Assembly (NCBI GenBank): GCA_030847615.1
Contig: JAUMIR010000002.1
Location: 238,161,809-238,225,808, forward strand
Direction of reading: 5' to 3'
Source of the DNA: Gambelia wislizenii
Lineage: Eukaryota > Chordata > Lepidosauria > Squamata > Crotaphytidae
DNA length: 64,000 bases
The stretch's first letter is position 1. Each line of letters begins with the position of its first letter. This document shows, in pieces, positions 12,601 to 27,600 of the stretch. The notes under the pieces are model-generated. The model did no database searches. It was given only the letters and a program-made list of their open reading frames with translations, and was not told the origin of the DNA. The translations under genes were made by a program, and so were the position numbers.

Positions 12601-15600
12601 TGAGTTGTGTTTACAACTAGACTTTATATTACTGGTGAATTGGGAATATGATCTTGCATTTCTGCATTAAAAACTGGAGTGCAGGAAGAACACATATCTA
12701 GATAGTGTTCAGATGTCACAAAGTTTTCCAATATACTATCTTTCCCAGCTTCCATTTCCATATTGATTTTTTTTTTAAGTCACAGCTAATGAGATGGTAC
12801 TTTCCTTGCAAGCATGCCCCACTCTCAAAGACTGAAGGGGCAGTGCTAAGTCAGCACTGGTACAAAAACAGGGGAGAGGGGGGCCATACCCACAGGACCT
12901 ACAAGATCTCTTTCTCCTTCCACTGCCCACTATTTACATCACTAGGAAAGGCACTGGACCCAACTGCAAAATGGAGACACAAGTTTGCTATCACATTTCA
13001 AATAAAGAAATGAGATGCATCTCACAATCTCAATTTTTTCTCAACATTACCATGAGAAGTAAAATAGCTTTCCACCTTTCTGCTCCAAATTGTGCTTCTG
13101 CCACTCCCCAGCTCATCCCCAACCCTTTGCTCATTTGCTCAGTGTCCTCCTGTCAAAATCCCATCTCAGTGGCTGTGGAAAAGGGAGAATATAACCATCC
13201 AGGGACATTGTGGGGCTTCTTTAAGTCTTTCTGACAAGCATGATGGGCTTTGATCAGCTGGTCAAGTCACCACGTGCCACTTGCTTTGCTCGTATTCACT
13301 TCCCAATGAAGCATGCTTGAGGGGTTTGCCTGGTGGTTGAAAGACCCTCCTTTGTGGCAGGATGCGGAATATGCCATTGCTCTTACAACCATTCCACCTG
13401 AGAAGCAGATGCTTCAGATCGGATGTGCTGGGTGACAGCAAAGGCAACAGAATGGGAGCCACGCTGAAATGAAGAGAAGGTGCCCTTTGTCAAAATCCAG
13501 CTTGCCCAGGAGGGTCTGAGCTGATGGCTCATATTCTGTGTTAATTATTGGGAGGGGGCAGTACTGTTTAGATTTCTACCCCAGCGAAATCAAAACATGA
13601 GCCCATTACTGCTCTACGGTCTTCTGGAGAGGCCCTTCTCTCTGTCCCACCACCTTCTCGGGTTCGTTTGGTGGGAATGAGGGAGAGGGCCTTCTCGTGG
13701 CTGCTCCCAGACTTTGGAACTCCCTCCCCAGAGAGGCCAGGATGGGTCCCTCTTTGATGTCCTTCCACAAGCAAAACATTTTTGTGCTGTCAGGCTTTTA
13801 GAAACTGTCCAGGATAGGCTTTTAATAGTTAGCAGTACTGTTTTTATGGTTTGTATATAGTTTTTTTTAATTAATTTTAATGTTTGTAACTTTATATATT
13901 GTTTTTAGAATAACTTTCATATTTATACTTTTTAATAATGCTTTTGTATAGCTTTTAATATATATATTGTTTTTAAATATGTTGCTAGCTGCTTAGAGAC
14001 TCATTTTTGGAAGAAAAGCAGGCTATAAATGAATAACAACAGCAGCAGCAGCAACAAATAACTTGGAGCACCTCTGTCCTTCCTCTATCTAGGCACCTCC
14101 ACAGATTAGGAGAACTCCCTCTTATATGCTAAATAATCTATGGACATACTTAAGAGCCCTTGGAAAACTGGATTATGGGTTAAGCTTCTCTGTTATATCC
14201 AAGGGCCACAACAGCTTCTGGTTTGTGTCCCCCTGAATCCCTTTCAGAGGCTAAAGGTTGACCACCTTTTGCTCACAAACAAAGCAAGAGATCCATTATT
14301 TGCAAAATACGCTGACACACCATCTAGACCATACACACACACAAAGCACATGACAACATGCCATTATTTTCCCCCTGTACCTGAATGTCAAGAGGGGAGC
14401 CATTATCTTGAGGGTGTGTTGCATCCTGCACAGCCAGGACCTGCTGCGTCAGCACATCACAATACAGTCGCAGTTCGGACAGCTTCCTCCCCAGGGACTC
14501 ATTGCTTAGGTCCAGATCTGCAGATGGCAACCAAGCATGGCACAGCAAAGAGTTTAAACAAGAAAGCATAGGGTTAGTACACATAGGGAAGAAACATTTT
14601 CTCTTTTCTTAGAGCTGCTTAGGTAACAACAAAGTGGGCTGAAATTTTGGTTTGGAGCAGAAAACAAGGATGACATAGTAAAATATTTAGGACAGAAAAA
14701 CATAGCATGGCTTTGTTGCCAACTGATAGGTATGAAATTAAGGTAGAACCAGAACTCTCTGCTCTTAACTCCATAGATGAAGGATATTGCTCCATGGATC
14801 ACAGTGCCCTCTAATGGGCTTTCACTGATTCCAAGGCAAAAGCGTCTCTTAGTGATATGCTGTGAACAATATCAACCCTAAATGTAAACACAGCCAACTT
14901 AGTTTGGAATTAAGACACTGATATAATTTATTTTTATTTACAGAGTGCCAGCTCACTGTTTCCCAAGATATGTAACAAAAGTAAATATGTTTACATTAAA
15001 ATGAGCAAAATAAAATAACACTTCCCCTATATAATGCTTCTGAGGAATTCTCAGGATTGCGACTTATACATGAGCCTGGTGTGGAAAGGAATTTTGTAAT
15101 GGCGGCAGGGGGCAGAAAGAAGAGGTAGCCATGGAACCATCAGGGTAGACTATGGGGGTAAGTCCTTACTCAGTAGAATGAACAGGAGGACCAAAACACG
15201 TTTGGATGTAAGTGAAGTAATGCGTGGGACCCTGTGAGGTGGTGATATCACCTATCACTCTATCACCACTGAGTTCAGGCAGGGAACACACTGTAAGACC
15301 ATACAGTCCAGTCTAAAGCAGGGGTGGGAATGTGTGGCCCATGGGCTGCATGCAGCTCCCAGGGCTATTTTTGTGGCCCCCAGAGCCCTGCAGAATTGTT
15401 TTAATTGGAAAAAAACCTCCCTTTTTTGCCCTAGGGGCATTTTTGCCAGGTTTTTGACCCTCCCCAGACCACTTTAGAGGGCATTTTGGAGGTAATTTTA
15501 ATTTATTTATCTTTTGCAGTGGGATGCACAGCCCTCCAGGGTTCCCTAAGGGGTTAATGGGCCCCTCTAGCTGCCACAATTGCCCAACCCAGTCTAAAGT

Positions 15601-18600
15601 TACTAAATTATATTACTGCAGGAAGATATTAAGAACCTCCTTCTTCATGCCCTTGCTGAAGGGTATTCCCATCCAGATGGTGTCATTAAGAGGGCGACTT
15701 GGGCAAAAAAATAAAATAAAATAAATAATCTCAGGAGTTCCTAATGAGACAAAAGGCAGAAGATGATTTCTTAGGTATGCTGGGCTTAAGCCATTTAGGT
15801 CTTGGTAGGTCAAAACTAGTACTTTGAATTGTGCTTGGAAGATAAAAATATATCAACACCATTGCAGAAAGCATTTCTAAAACCTCTGTAAAAGGCAGGT
15901 TCCTGGGCTGTGCAGCAGATGATGCTTCCAAAACATTTTCAAGACCAGTCCCATACAGCTTATGGCAGAGTACTTAACTCCTGCAGTACCAGAAGGCTAA
16001 ATTCAATTGTTAGTTCCAACTAGAGAAACCTAAAAAAATTAATGATAACTTGATGAAGCAACACTTATGTACCATTAATTCAGTGAGCCTACTCTACAAG
16101 GGTTTTATAACTGGATTTAGGCCAGAGGTATGAATGATTGTTACCAGGTCCTTATCAGGGAAAAAAATTATCACACCCTTCTCACTGGCTGTTAACTTTA
16201 ATGCCAAATGTGTTACTCATTCCCAACAATGTATAGATGAGCTGTGGAAATGAGGTCAGAATCAACTTTGAGAGGAGGTGCAAGCTTTATCAATAGGTTA
16301 TTTATTGAAATAACAGATCCTAAACTAATGACACCTGTACCCCATGTGATGAATTTTCTGTTGGCTTTCAACATATGTTTAGTTCAATACAGAAGGGTAA
16401 TGTTAAACAGAATCAGTGAGAGAGAGCATGTATGTGCACACCTTCAAGTCTCCTGTTCACTTATGGTGTCCCCATTAATTTCATAGGGTTTTCTTAGGCA
16501 AGGAATACTCAAGAAGTGGTTTTGCCATTTCCTTTCTCTGAAACATAACCTACAGCACCTGGGATTCATTGGCAGTCTCCCATCCAAGTACTCACCAGGG
16601 CTGACCATGCTTACCTTTCAAGATCAGACAGGATCTAGTACCTTTAGGGTATTTAGGCTTGCCGCTTTCTCCCATAGCCTGTTTCCCATGGCTGACTATG
16701 ACCATGCCCATGACTCAGTGTAGCTTTGACAGCAATACAGTAGGACCCCGTATCTGCTGATTCATTATCCTATCCATGGGACACAAAACAGCACCCCTAC
16801 CATAGAGTCTTCCTATAAAATGCTTAGAGAAGCATCCTCTCTAGATGTTTTCTAGGTCCTCCAAGGCAAACTCTATGGTGTTTTAAACCAGAAGTCCCAT
16901 TATTTTCAATGGCATTCACTGTTATCTGTGGTTTTCGGTATCCACAGGACCCCTCGGAATCAACCCCCTGCGGATACGGGGGTCCTACTGTACTATAGGT
17001 CAGCTAGGACTGTCTGACCATGAGGAATATGTATGGGAAATCCCCTTCACTGGCATTAGTAGAATCACCAAGCAGAGGACTCAAGGAATACGGTCACTTT
17101 GCATGCATTGTCATGTAACTGACAGGGTCCTGCTGAAATGCTTGTCCGCTAACACATAGGTTTCTAAGGATGTGCCACCAGCCTCACTAAGTCCCACATG
17201 AAATAAGAGCAAACCTAAGAAGCTGCTAGGCCATAACACCATAGCAAGAATTCAGCATTGCAAATGGTTAGGTCCAATCACGCCTATAAATGCAACTAGA
17301 GTATCTGAAGGGTAATCGCTTCTGCCTGTATACATAAGGGTAGAAGCATAGAAAGGCAGGCATCTTTGCTAGGAGAGGCTATTAATGCTTCATCAGGGCA
17401 GGCAGATTGACCTGGGCTGTCTGTCTAGGTAAACAAGAGCTGCCAAATCAAGAAACAACCTCATGGATTCTTAGCTTGCACAAATAAAGCAATACAGCAG
17501 GAGCAGGCCAAACTAGAAGAGTCTCAGCAAGAGTAAGATGCAAACCAAACCCAATTTTTCCATAGTTTTATGGGCTCTTCAGCTCGTCCCCACAGAATAC
17601 AAAACTTTACAAATAAATACACCAGGGACCATGATGCAGATAGGACTAGAATTCTCCACCCCTTTCCTGCACATCAAGCCCTCAGGAAGTAATTAATAAA
17701 AATTAATTGTGTCTATGAAAACATTTTATGCTCTAATTAACAAAAAAATACATGTGGTCCATTTGTGCCTCCCCCTGCCCCTGGTGAAATTCTACAATCG
17801 ACAGTTTGCAGCTTTTTTCTTTTATCTTTGTGGGAATATAGAAGGGCAGTCCCAGCTCATCAAAACTGGGAATGGGAGAATCTGGGCCATCCCACTCCTC
17901 TTTCCTGCCCAAGATCTGGAATTCCTAAAGGAGTTTTTCAAGCCTGTTGCAACCAGCCATGTTGCATGGCCCATCTTATACTTCCAATGGTATGTGCACT
18001 GCTGAGGAGCAAAAGGATTCTGTACTATTACTGCAAGGTGCCAAGGTAAGTAAACACACAGACAGGAAAAAAAGGGGCAAGAGGGATACAACAAGGAACT
18101 ACTCTGCAATACAGAGAGGATACAACATGGGGTGCAGAAGGACTGCAACAAAATAAGAAATAGATGAAAGATTACATTGGTTTTAATTGTTGTTAGCCAC
18201 TCTGAGATGTGCTCAAGCCCCAGAAGGGAAAGATGTAGTGTGTATATAAACAAATATACACCAAGATCTACAGAGGTGAGTGCAGCAAAGGAAAAGCATA
18301 TTATTTATATCTTCCTTTACGTTATAAATTGGTTTACATTCTAGTAGAAAATGACAGAGCTGCCAGGAGACCAGTGCAAAGGGAAACAATGAGAATAAGT
18401 TACAAAGGTACAAACCTGTAGAGGTTGACAAAGAGGAAAAGGTAGATTATGGGTAACAGAAAGATGACTGACAACACTAAAGAGCACAGAGAGATGAAGG
18501 GGGGATGGCTCAAACATAAAAGTCTGAAAGATCAACCTGCAGTGATACAGAGAGGAAAGGGACCATGCACACTCTACAAAGCATAATAAGATTAGCTTAT

Positions 18601-21600
18601 AATCTTAGGCACATTTGTTGTTAACTGCCTTCAAGCTGACTTCGAGTTATGGAAACCCTATGAATGAGATACGTACAAGTCACCCCATCATCAACAGCTC
18701 TGCTTGGGTCTTGCACCCAGGGCAGCTGTGGCTTCCTTGATTGAGTCTATCCTTCTGGAATGCAGTCTTCTTCTTTTCCTACTGCCTACTACCATCCCAA
18801 GCATTATTGTCTTTTCTAGTGAATCATGTCTTCTTATGATATGGCCAAAGTACGACAGTTTCAGTTTAGTCATGTTGACTTCTAGGGAGAGTTCAGGCTT
18901 GCTTAGCTCTAGGACCCATTTATTTATCTTTTTAGCAGCTCACAGTATCTGTAGAACTCTTCTCCAGCACCACATTTTAAATGAGTTGATTTTCTTCCTA
19001 TCAGCTTTCTTCACTGTCCCATACATGGAAGCAAATCCCACTGAAATCAAAAGAATTTGCTTCTGCAAATGCACCTAGCAGTGTATCCACACTGTAGAAT
19101 TATTGCAGTTTGACATCACTTTAATTGCCATGGCTCTATCCTACAGAATCCTGGGATTTGTAGTTTGGTAAAGCACCAGCACTCTTCGGCAAAGAAGGCT
19201 AAAGATCTTGTAAAACTACAAATCCCAGGATTCCATAGGATGGAGCTAAGGCTCATAAAGTAATGTCAAACTACTATAACTCTGCAGGGTGGATACTCCC
19301 TAAGATTGCACTATGATCATGTGGGTTTTAGACTTCTTTGGCAGTAGACATATAACCAAATCCAAATAATCTCCCATAATTAGCATAGGTACACCCCAGT
19401 CAAGTTAGTATAAATACAGACATAAACCACAAGTGTGCCTCACCCATACCAGATAAAGGCAAGTATCCCATTAAATATCAATACAACACACTGAATTTTT
19501 GCTTGAACATTCAAACAAATGACTACAGTTGTCCCTTCATATTCGCTGGGGTTTGGTTCCAGGAACCCTGTGGATACCAAAATCCGTGAATACTCAAGTC
19601 CCATTATATGCAACGGCATAGCAAAATGGTGTCCCTTATATAAGATAGCAAAATCAAGGTTTGCTTTTTGGATTACTGTTTTTTAAAGAATATTTTCAAG
19701 CCATGAATACTTAAATCTGTGGATATGAATTCCGTGGATACGGAGGGACAACTGTACTTTACTTTTTAACTACCAGACCAAGCTTTTCTTTTATTGGCTT
19801 AATATAGAGGGAAGGAACATTTTCATATAGTTGTTGTATTTCAAGGGAAATCTTATCCTTCTATGAGTCTCGGGAGCTGAGAAGGCAAGAACGTGCACAA
19901 CACATGCAAGTGCAGAGGAATGAGCGGGTGAACAAGACTAATCCTTATTGTCCAAATATATCACATTCCTGGACATTCAAGCAAAGACTGTGATTCCCCC
20001 ACCACCACCCGGGAGATACATACACAAATCATGTTCTTTTCTTGTAACAGTGAGAAAAATCAGGAAGACATACCTGTCCCTGATTGAGATTTGGCTGAGA
20101 GATGTTTGCTTAGCAGGTGTGAGAGTTAAGCACCTCTTTCTAGTTACTATGTACCAGCAGTCCCACCCTACAGCTTAGCAGCTTTGCCAACAACCTCCTT
20201 AATCTAACCGCTACAACTCCACTTATTTTAAACATTAGGCTTCCAAAACTCTGGATTATCTCCTCAATGCACAACCCTCCACAAATAACCAACCTTTCTC
20301 TTTCTGGCTCCTGCTGTCCCCAAGGCAGGCCTTGGAGCTGCCCAAAGCCACCAGCCATTTCTGTCTTTCAGCAGCTCCTCCTGCCTTCAGGTAGAAGTAC
20401 TGCTCACCTGGGATGACCAGCTCCATACGAGTGGGATCAGTTGTGTGCACTAGGGAAAATAACACACAGAGTAAATGCTGTAATGTCAGTGCTCCCCCAT
20501 CATACATTCTGCATATATCATTTGCATCCCACATTAATAAGGGGCTACCACCAGTAATCCCAACTTTGCCCAGAACAATGTTCTGGAGGAGGACAAGGAG
20601 CCCAGCTTCTCACCATTCTAAGATCAATGGGGAACTGAAGAGGCCACATGAACAGGCCTTATGTATAAGCCTTGGAGGAAGCCAGCCCTACAGCCAGGAA
20701 CCTGGCCCCAATGTTACATATCCAGGACATCAATCTTGAAGACTCTGGCTTATTGGAGATGGGATGAGACAATTCTGCAAGTCCAATGGCCATTTCTTCC
20801 TCTTCCTGGAACCATAATCAACGTTGCTGTTGAATTTTTGCAGTGCAGTGGTAAGAAAAGTGCTGTGCTGAGTGCTCCCTTTAAATGCACTCTTTTCATT
20901 AAATAAAGTGCATAATCTTAGATGCATGAATCTACTTGTGAACAAGTATCATCTCCACACTACTAAATTTCAAGTGGCAAAACTGGTGACGGCTGCATTC
21001 CCTTTGGGGGCCAAAAAACCAAAACCCCAGATGGTTTGTGTAATGCCCACCCCGGTAGAATACCCTTGTGTTACAGATTAGTACCTGGTAGAGCCTGCAC
21101 TACCATAAGCAAAGCAAGGCAGCTATCTTAGTCAGCAAATGATAGGAGGCAGAGACAGCAGAAGGAAGAAGGAAGCCTGCTACCATCAAATGTGCTGTTA
21201 CACTGCCAGCGCTAAAGGAAAATTCAGCTCCCAGTTTGATCAACTTTCATAGGTGGAATGGGCCAGAGATGGGTGGGCATGACCTTGCATGTTGCCTTAG
21301 CCAGCAAAATGTCTTTGGCCAATCATGCTCCTGGAAGACAAGTGTTCTTAATTCAAAAAACCATTAAAAAAAAAACTGGATGCCAAAAAGTATATTTGTA
21401 CCAGGCACAATATACTTTACAAAACCAAACCATCCTTAGGAACACTGTAACATATTTATAGGAAAAGGGATGGCAATAGTAAAACAGAATTAGAAAGGAA
21501 AGGGGGAGAGGAAAAATAAAACATAATGAAGAAACCTTCTTCTACCCTCACACTAAATAGTAACTAAACAAAACATTATTTTAAAAACACTGACATTTCT

Positions 21601-24600
21601 TTGGTAAAATGTAAAATGTGTAACAGATATATTAAAAAGCCAAAAGATCTAGCAAAACCAAGTTAAGGATACCTACAAGTAACATAACACTTGAAAACTG
21701 CCAAAATATTTAAAAAATCCAAAACTGCTCATTAAAACACACACACGCACATGCATTCTGAACCATCCAAACAGTAAACAAACAAAAAATAACTTTCTTC
21801 CAACAGCAATTTTCAAATCCAAGGAACATTGTTGTAAGAAGAGATCTGAAATGAAACCTCTTATATCAATTCCCCATGCATTTTTTCAAAGCTCTCAGCC
21901 TTTTTATGCTGAGCATTTGATGACATATACCACCTGGGTGGTACTATAAGTGGTCACTTTTTAACATTTATACACCCTGCAGTCAGCTGGATGGTTAAAT
22001 GAATGCATCCTGTTAGTGCACTTGCAGTAGATACAGTCATTACATGGGTGATGCATACAGGGCTGAAGCTTTCTAAAGATGCATAGGGGAATATATTTGC
22101 CATGTCTGCAATTATGCACTGTAATGCTCCTCTGGTGGGACATTTTGCAGAATGTCATCACATCTGTGACCTGTTCTTTTCTCTTAGGTCACTGAAAATG
22201 TACATCGACAGGATGCCAAACTTGATAAAAAGGAAGCTGTATTTGGATTTTTGCTCTACACAGTTTCACTCCAAAAGGTCTCAATAAAGAAATGGATGTT
22301 CTCCTTTGCTGTGAAGAAACATTTAGCTTTCTCTCTCATTTTTTCTCTCTACTGTTCCTCTGTTCCTTTTTGCTTCCTGTTTTGGAGGTCCTCTCTCATC
22401 TCTACCTATTTAGTTTTAAGAACTTTTAAGCCAGTTACATATTTAATATTATTTCTTTCACTTAACAGGATTAGCCCTAAGTCTTCCTTTTATAGCATTT
22501 AGTTTTATTGGTGGCAGCACGTGACTGCATTTGGAATTGGTTCTAGTTGATACAAAATATTTCATTTTGGAATCTTCCTGGAACAGGAGTCACTACATTG
22601 TCCTTTGCAGCTGAAAACTGCTCCTAGAAATAGGTGGAAGCCCTCCCCAACCTCCAGCGATTCCGCTTCCAAGACTTCTGTCTCCCCATCTCCAGCAGCA
22701 GTAGTGAAACAGTAATTTCAGTGGAGATCACAGAAGCAGGGATTTCTTCCACAATTTTTCCAGAAATCCTGTGATCTCAGCAGGAAGAAGAGGTTTAAAT
22801 CTCTGTATCCCACCACACTAGTAAGGGAGGCAGGAAAGGAGACTGTGTGGACTGAGACGTGTGCAGGAGGGGGAAATGTGTGCACTGAGGTGTGTATGCA
22901 TATGCCACCCACACCCCCCATCCCATAAACAATGGATATAGGCCTTGGATCAAAATTTTGCCCCAACCCCAAACAGAACAGGATAGTGCTGCTGCTGATG
23001 TGGGATGAAGTAGAAGGCAATGCAAGCACCAAAGTACAGATTTTAGATTACAGATCTGAAATCCCAAGAAGCAGTGCAGATGTGGTACTTTACATACTAG
23101 GATGTCACAAGCATCCACACACTTCTTGCAAAAATATAACTAACTGGTCTTCCTTACCTTTGATCTCACACACAGCCATCTTGATGCTTCCTTTGCTACC
23201 TTTACCCACGTCATCCTGAGAGTCATAATAGGAGAGGATGCCATTCTCTAACACAAAGTATCGTGGCTGCCAACCTAAGATGAAAGAAGGAAAGAGGGGA
23301 GAATAGAACCCTTGTTCTGTAGTGAGCCAAGTCCTCTTGCACATTGTTTGTTGAGAAAAGAAAAACTTTCCCTATGTATTACCATGAATGAGTCTAGTTT
23401 CAGATCCCCATTTCATGAATGTGTTAATTATAACACAAACACAGTTACTCCTGCAATAAATAAATCCAGTTTCCCATATTTTTGTGGTAGAACTACAGAT
23501 CAAACAATTTTTAAAAAGTTCTTATGCAGATATATCACAAAACTGATTTTAAAGCATTTTTTAAAAATGAAACAAGTAACACTGGGATAGGGGAAAGAGA
23601 AGGAACGCCTAAGGCAAATATTCCTTAACTAAGGAAGCACCATGTGAATATAGTACAGAGTATGCCTCAGTTAACAAAGCCTCATGGAAAGTAACTTCTT
23701 TTTACAAAGACTCTTACAGGAGCCCAGCCCTGCCGCCCTCCCTTTTCTTGTCCTCTATCTAGCTGGAAGGTAGGGGGATTTTTGTTTTGTTTTTTGGCAT
23801 TAGGAGGATGGTGAAGGAAGGATGGAGAAAGATAGACCTTCCATGCTGGGTTGCAGCAGCATGTCTGTAATAAACAATGCAAAAAAGCTTGACCTGGGCA
23901 AGAATGGGATTCTGCTTTGGATGATCTTACTGTACCTGTGTGTGCTTATCTACATCAGGCAAGGTAAACGGCTGCCTCCAGAATCACTTACTGAGCAAGT
24001 GTGAAGAGCAACACTGAAAGAACAAGAATTTCTGCCTCTGGTACCAAAGTTTCCGGTAAACACGTGGAGTTTGGTTGCAGGACCCCCCGTGGATACCAAA
24101 TCCGTGAATACTCAAATCCCATTATATGCAATGGCATAACAAAATGGTGTCCCTTATATAAGATGGCAAAATCAAGGTTTGCTTTTTGGATTATTATTTT
24201 TAAAGAATATTTTCAAGCCATGAATACTTAAATCTGTGGATACGAAATCCATGGATATGGAGGGACAATTGTAAAGCCAAGGAACACATCTACTTAGTTA
24301 ACTGAGGTATACCTGTACTGGGTGCATATTCTCTTTGTCGAATGAGCTTTGTATTTGTAACTGTATTTTAAAACGTTAAGACACTGCTTTTTAACAGAAA
24401 AAGTTTTCAAAGTGATTTACGTAGAACAAGGTGGCTGACCAACATATTTCAATAACATTGTCTACAATTTCAGCGGCAGTAAACTTCCTCACACTTTTCC
24501 CCCACTTTAGAATACAGGAACAGACTCTGACAGGGCAGCTCATATTCTGGATTTGTCATTCTTTACAATGGAACACAGAACAACCCCCTTCCAGAAGTGT

Positions 24601-27600
24601 CATCCTCCTGGACCTGATTCATGTGTGGAACAGAAAACCAATTTAGTTCAAGGCCGGCCTGTAAATTAATATTTTGTTAACAAAAATTACTAGGCCTATG
24701 TGTGTTTACTATGTTTGTTACTGTGTTTACTATAGAGGAGGATGTCCCTTTATTTGCAGCCAGTGAGGAAACAAAAGATTCTAGCCTCTTTGCATTACAG
24801 GTACTCAAAAATAATGCCATGTCCCAAGCAGGTTAAGTGGAAAATGCAGTTTCCCTTTCCTCTATAGCCAGTATGGAAACCAAGCAGAGTGGCAGAAGCC
24901 AGATAGAGAAGCCCACCTCTCTTCAACTAGCCTGCTTACTTGTTTTCATGGAATTCCTTGTCATCTGTGGCCACTAGGCAAGCGCTTTACTACAAGACTG
25001 ACTCAAAGGAATTCTCTTGCCACACATCATTCTACCCACAGAGAGCTGTGGAACAGGCAAGATTGTATGCATTCCTAAACAGAAATTATCGCGCTCTCTC
25101 TCTCTTTGTACTACTATTACACTTAACCTATATTTATTAACAACACAGACTGCAGAGAGGTCATTTGAGTCCCCAGCCAGACTGCTAACAAATCAAGCAA
25201 TATTTCTTTGAGCAACTTCTTCTGGCCCTTGGTCAGCTGTTTATCAGGAGGAAACTTATCAGATTAATGTTTTTTCGACAGAGAAGGGCAACTAAAATGG
25301 TGAAAGGTCTGGAAACGATGCCTTATGAGGAGAGACTTAGGGAGCTGGGTATGTTTAGCCTGGAAAAAAGACAGTTAAGAGGCGATATGATAGCCCTGTT
25401 TAAGTATTTGAGGGGATGTCACCCTGAGGATGGAGCAGGCTTGTTTTCTGCTGCTCCAGAGACTGGAACACGGAGCAATGGATGCAAGCTCCAGGAAAAG
25501 AGATTCCACCTCAACATGAGGAGGAACTTTTTGACAGTAAGAGCTGTTCGGCAGTGGAACACGCTCCCTCGGAGCATGGTGGGGTCTCCTTCCTTGGAGG
25601 TCTTTAAACAGAGGCTGGATGGCCATCTGTTAGGGATGCTTTGATCTTGATTTCCTGCGTGGCAGGGGGGTTGGACTGGATGGCCCTCGTGGTCTCTTCC
25701 AACTCTGCAATTCTATGATTCTATGATTCTATGTTGGAAAACTGGCAAACTTCCCCCACTAACCACTTCATTTATAAACATACCTCTACCAGGGTGGGCA
25801 CACATTGCCAGGTGGGGAAACCTATCTCAAGCTTTGACACCTATTATAGTAGGAGGGTAAGGGAGATAGATTCCCACTGAACATAGTCAGCTCAACCTTC
25901 AGGACAGGGTGACTGTCTATGGCAGTGGCTCTTAACCTTTTCTTTATCACGGACCCCCTTTAAATATTTTTTGTTGCCATGGCCCCCCATGACTTAACTC
26001 AAAATTTAAAACCCTAATAATAATAATAATACAATCACACCATCTCCCACTTCTTCCTGAAAGTTTGTGGTTGGAGTGGTTTGAATGGCAATGCGCAGGC
26101 CAAGCCAGCCAGCCACACTTTGGCTCCTGTCACGTAGCCACTCCACTGCAGGCAGGCAGACCCAACCAGCCTCCAAGCCTTCACAGACCCCCTGTGAGGA
26201 CATCACGGACCCCTGAGGGTCCCCGGACCACCGGTTAAGAACCACTGGTCTATAGGTGCATGCTTACAATGGAAAAAGACCAGAAACTCAGTGTTTATGA
26301 GCTGCCTGGGAAAGACACGTAAGCAACGGAAGTTTCATCCCTTTGCTGCCATTCCAGATGATTTTTAAAACTGCTAATTTTAAACTGTCTTAATATGTAT
26401 TGGTTTTATTTGCTCTTTTAAATTGATATTGTGTGTTTTTATGTATTTATGTATTTTGTATGTATTTTTAACCAAGATGTATTTTAAATGATATTAATTG
26501 TTTTGTGTGGATGTGTTGCTCCCCACCTCTTTGAGAGAGTCAGTTAAGTCAGTTAAGTTGAGTGAGTCTGTAGTTAAGTCTGTGCAGGGCAGAGTGAGTC
26601 TGAGAGCGATGAGGCTGAATGTCTGAGTGAGTGGAAACTGAAAGCTGTGTGACAAAGAGTGGATGAGTCTATTGTCTATTTGGTTACACTGTATTAAGAG
26701 ATTGAACTATTCATATATATACTTATATTGATAGTCTGTCACCACAGAGTGATTATAAGTGACACTAAGGAAAATAACAAAGTTATATACACAGTACTGA
26801 ACTGTTAACAATATAACCTCAAAGTTAATAAACAAAATACTTTGCTTTGTTTCTAAGTCCAGATGCATTGTGATTTATTCTACTCACTGAAAGGTTTTAG
26901 GCATGCTAACCAACAGAGACCACATTGACATATAATCTATCCACAAAGATTCAGAGCCCAGCCTAGAGAAGGGGCTTTAAGAGGGGATCTGAAGGCTGAG
27001 TAATTAGGTAAACTTGGCTGGCGGTGTCATCATCACATAAAGCAAGAAATAAATTATTATTACTACTACTACTACTACAGTACTACTATTTCCATGAAAG
27101 AGAAAACTGCACCTGTTGAATTTCTTCAGGTTATGCAACTGGAAAATGCAGACACTCCACCCATAAAAAGATGTTGACCCCCAACAGTGCTGGAGGGCGA
27201 CGAGGAGAGAGATCCCAGTGCAACAGATCCTTTGCTGGGAGGGAAGAACTTAAAAGTAGAGGCACACCAAGGGAAACAGACTTCCTGCCTGGGGCCATCA
27301 AGGACTGGAGATCATCCTGGATTCCCTCCCTCCTTCTTTTAAATGGACGTTGTGTGTTTGGATGTATTTATCTATTTTGTATGTATTTATAAACCAAGAT
27401 GTACAGTTGTCCCTCTGTATCCACGGATTTAAGTATTTATGGCTTGAAAATATTCTTAAAAAAAACAGTAATCCAAAAAGGAAACCTTGGTTTTGCCATC
27501 GTATATCAGGGACACCATTTTGCTATGCCATTGCATATAATGGGGACTTGAGTATTCATGAATTGTGGTATCCATGGGGGTCCTGGAACCAAACCCCAGC

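Larger units (their letters stand above)
14518..18609. other. PLEKHA3-like intron 3, left two thirds
   Basis: Outside the MITEs at 15319 and 16736 and the 5S SINE at 16440, I see only unique sequence. The block 16993-18609 shows nothing. Confidence 0.5.

Noticed and set aside
16548..16659. a functional 5S rRNA gene
   Set aside because: Too many substitutions in the internal promoter and stem regions, and fused to a SINE tail.
25267..25644. 125-codon open frame as a gene
   Set aside because: CR1 ORF2 C-terminal coding remnant followed by the CR1 3' tail.
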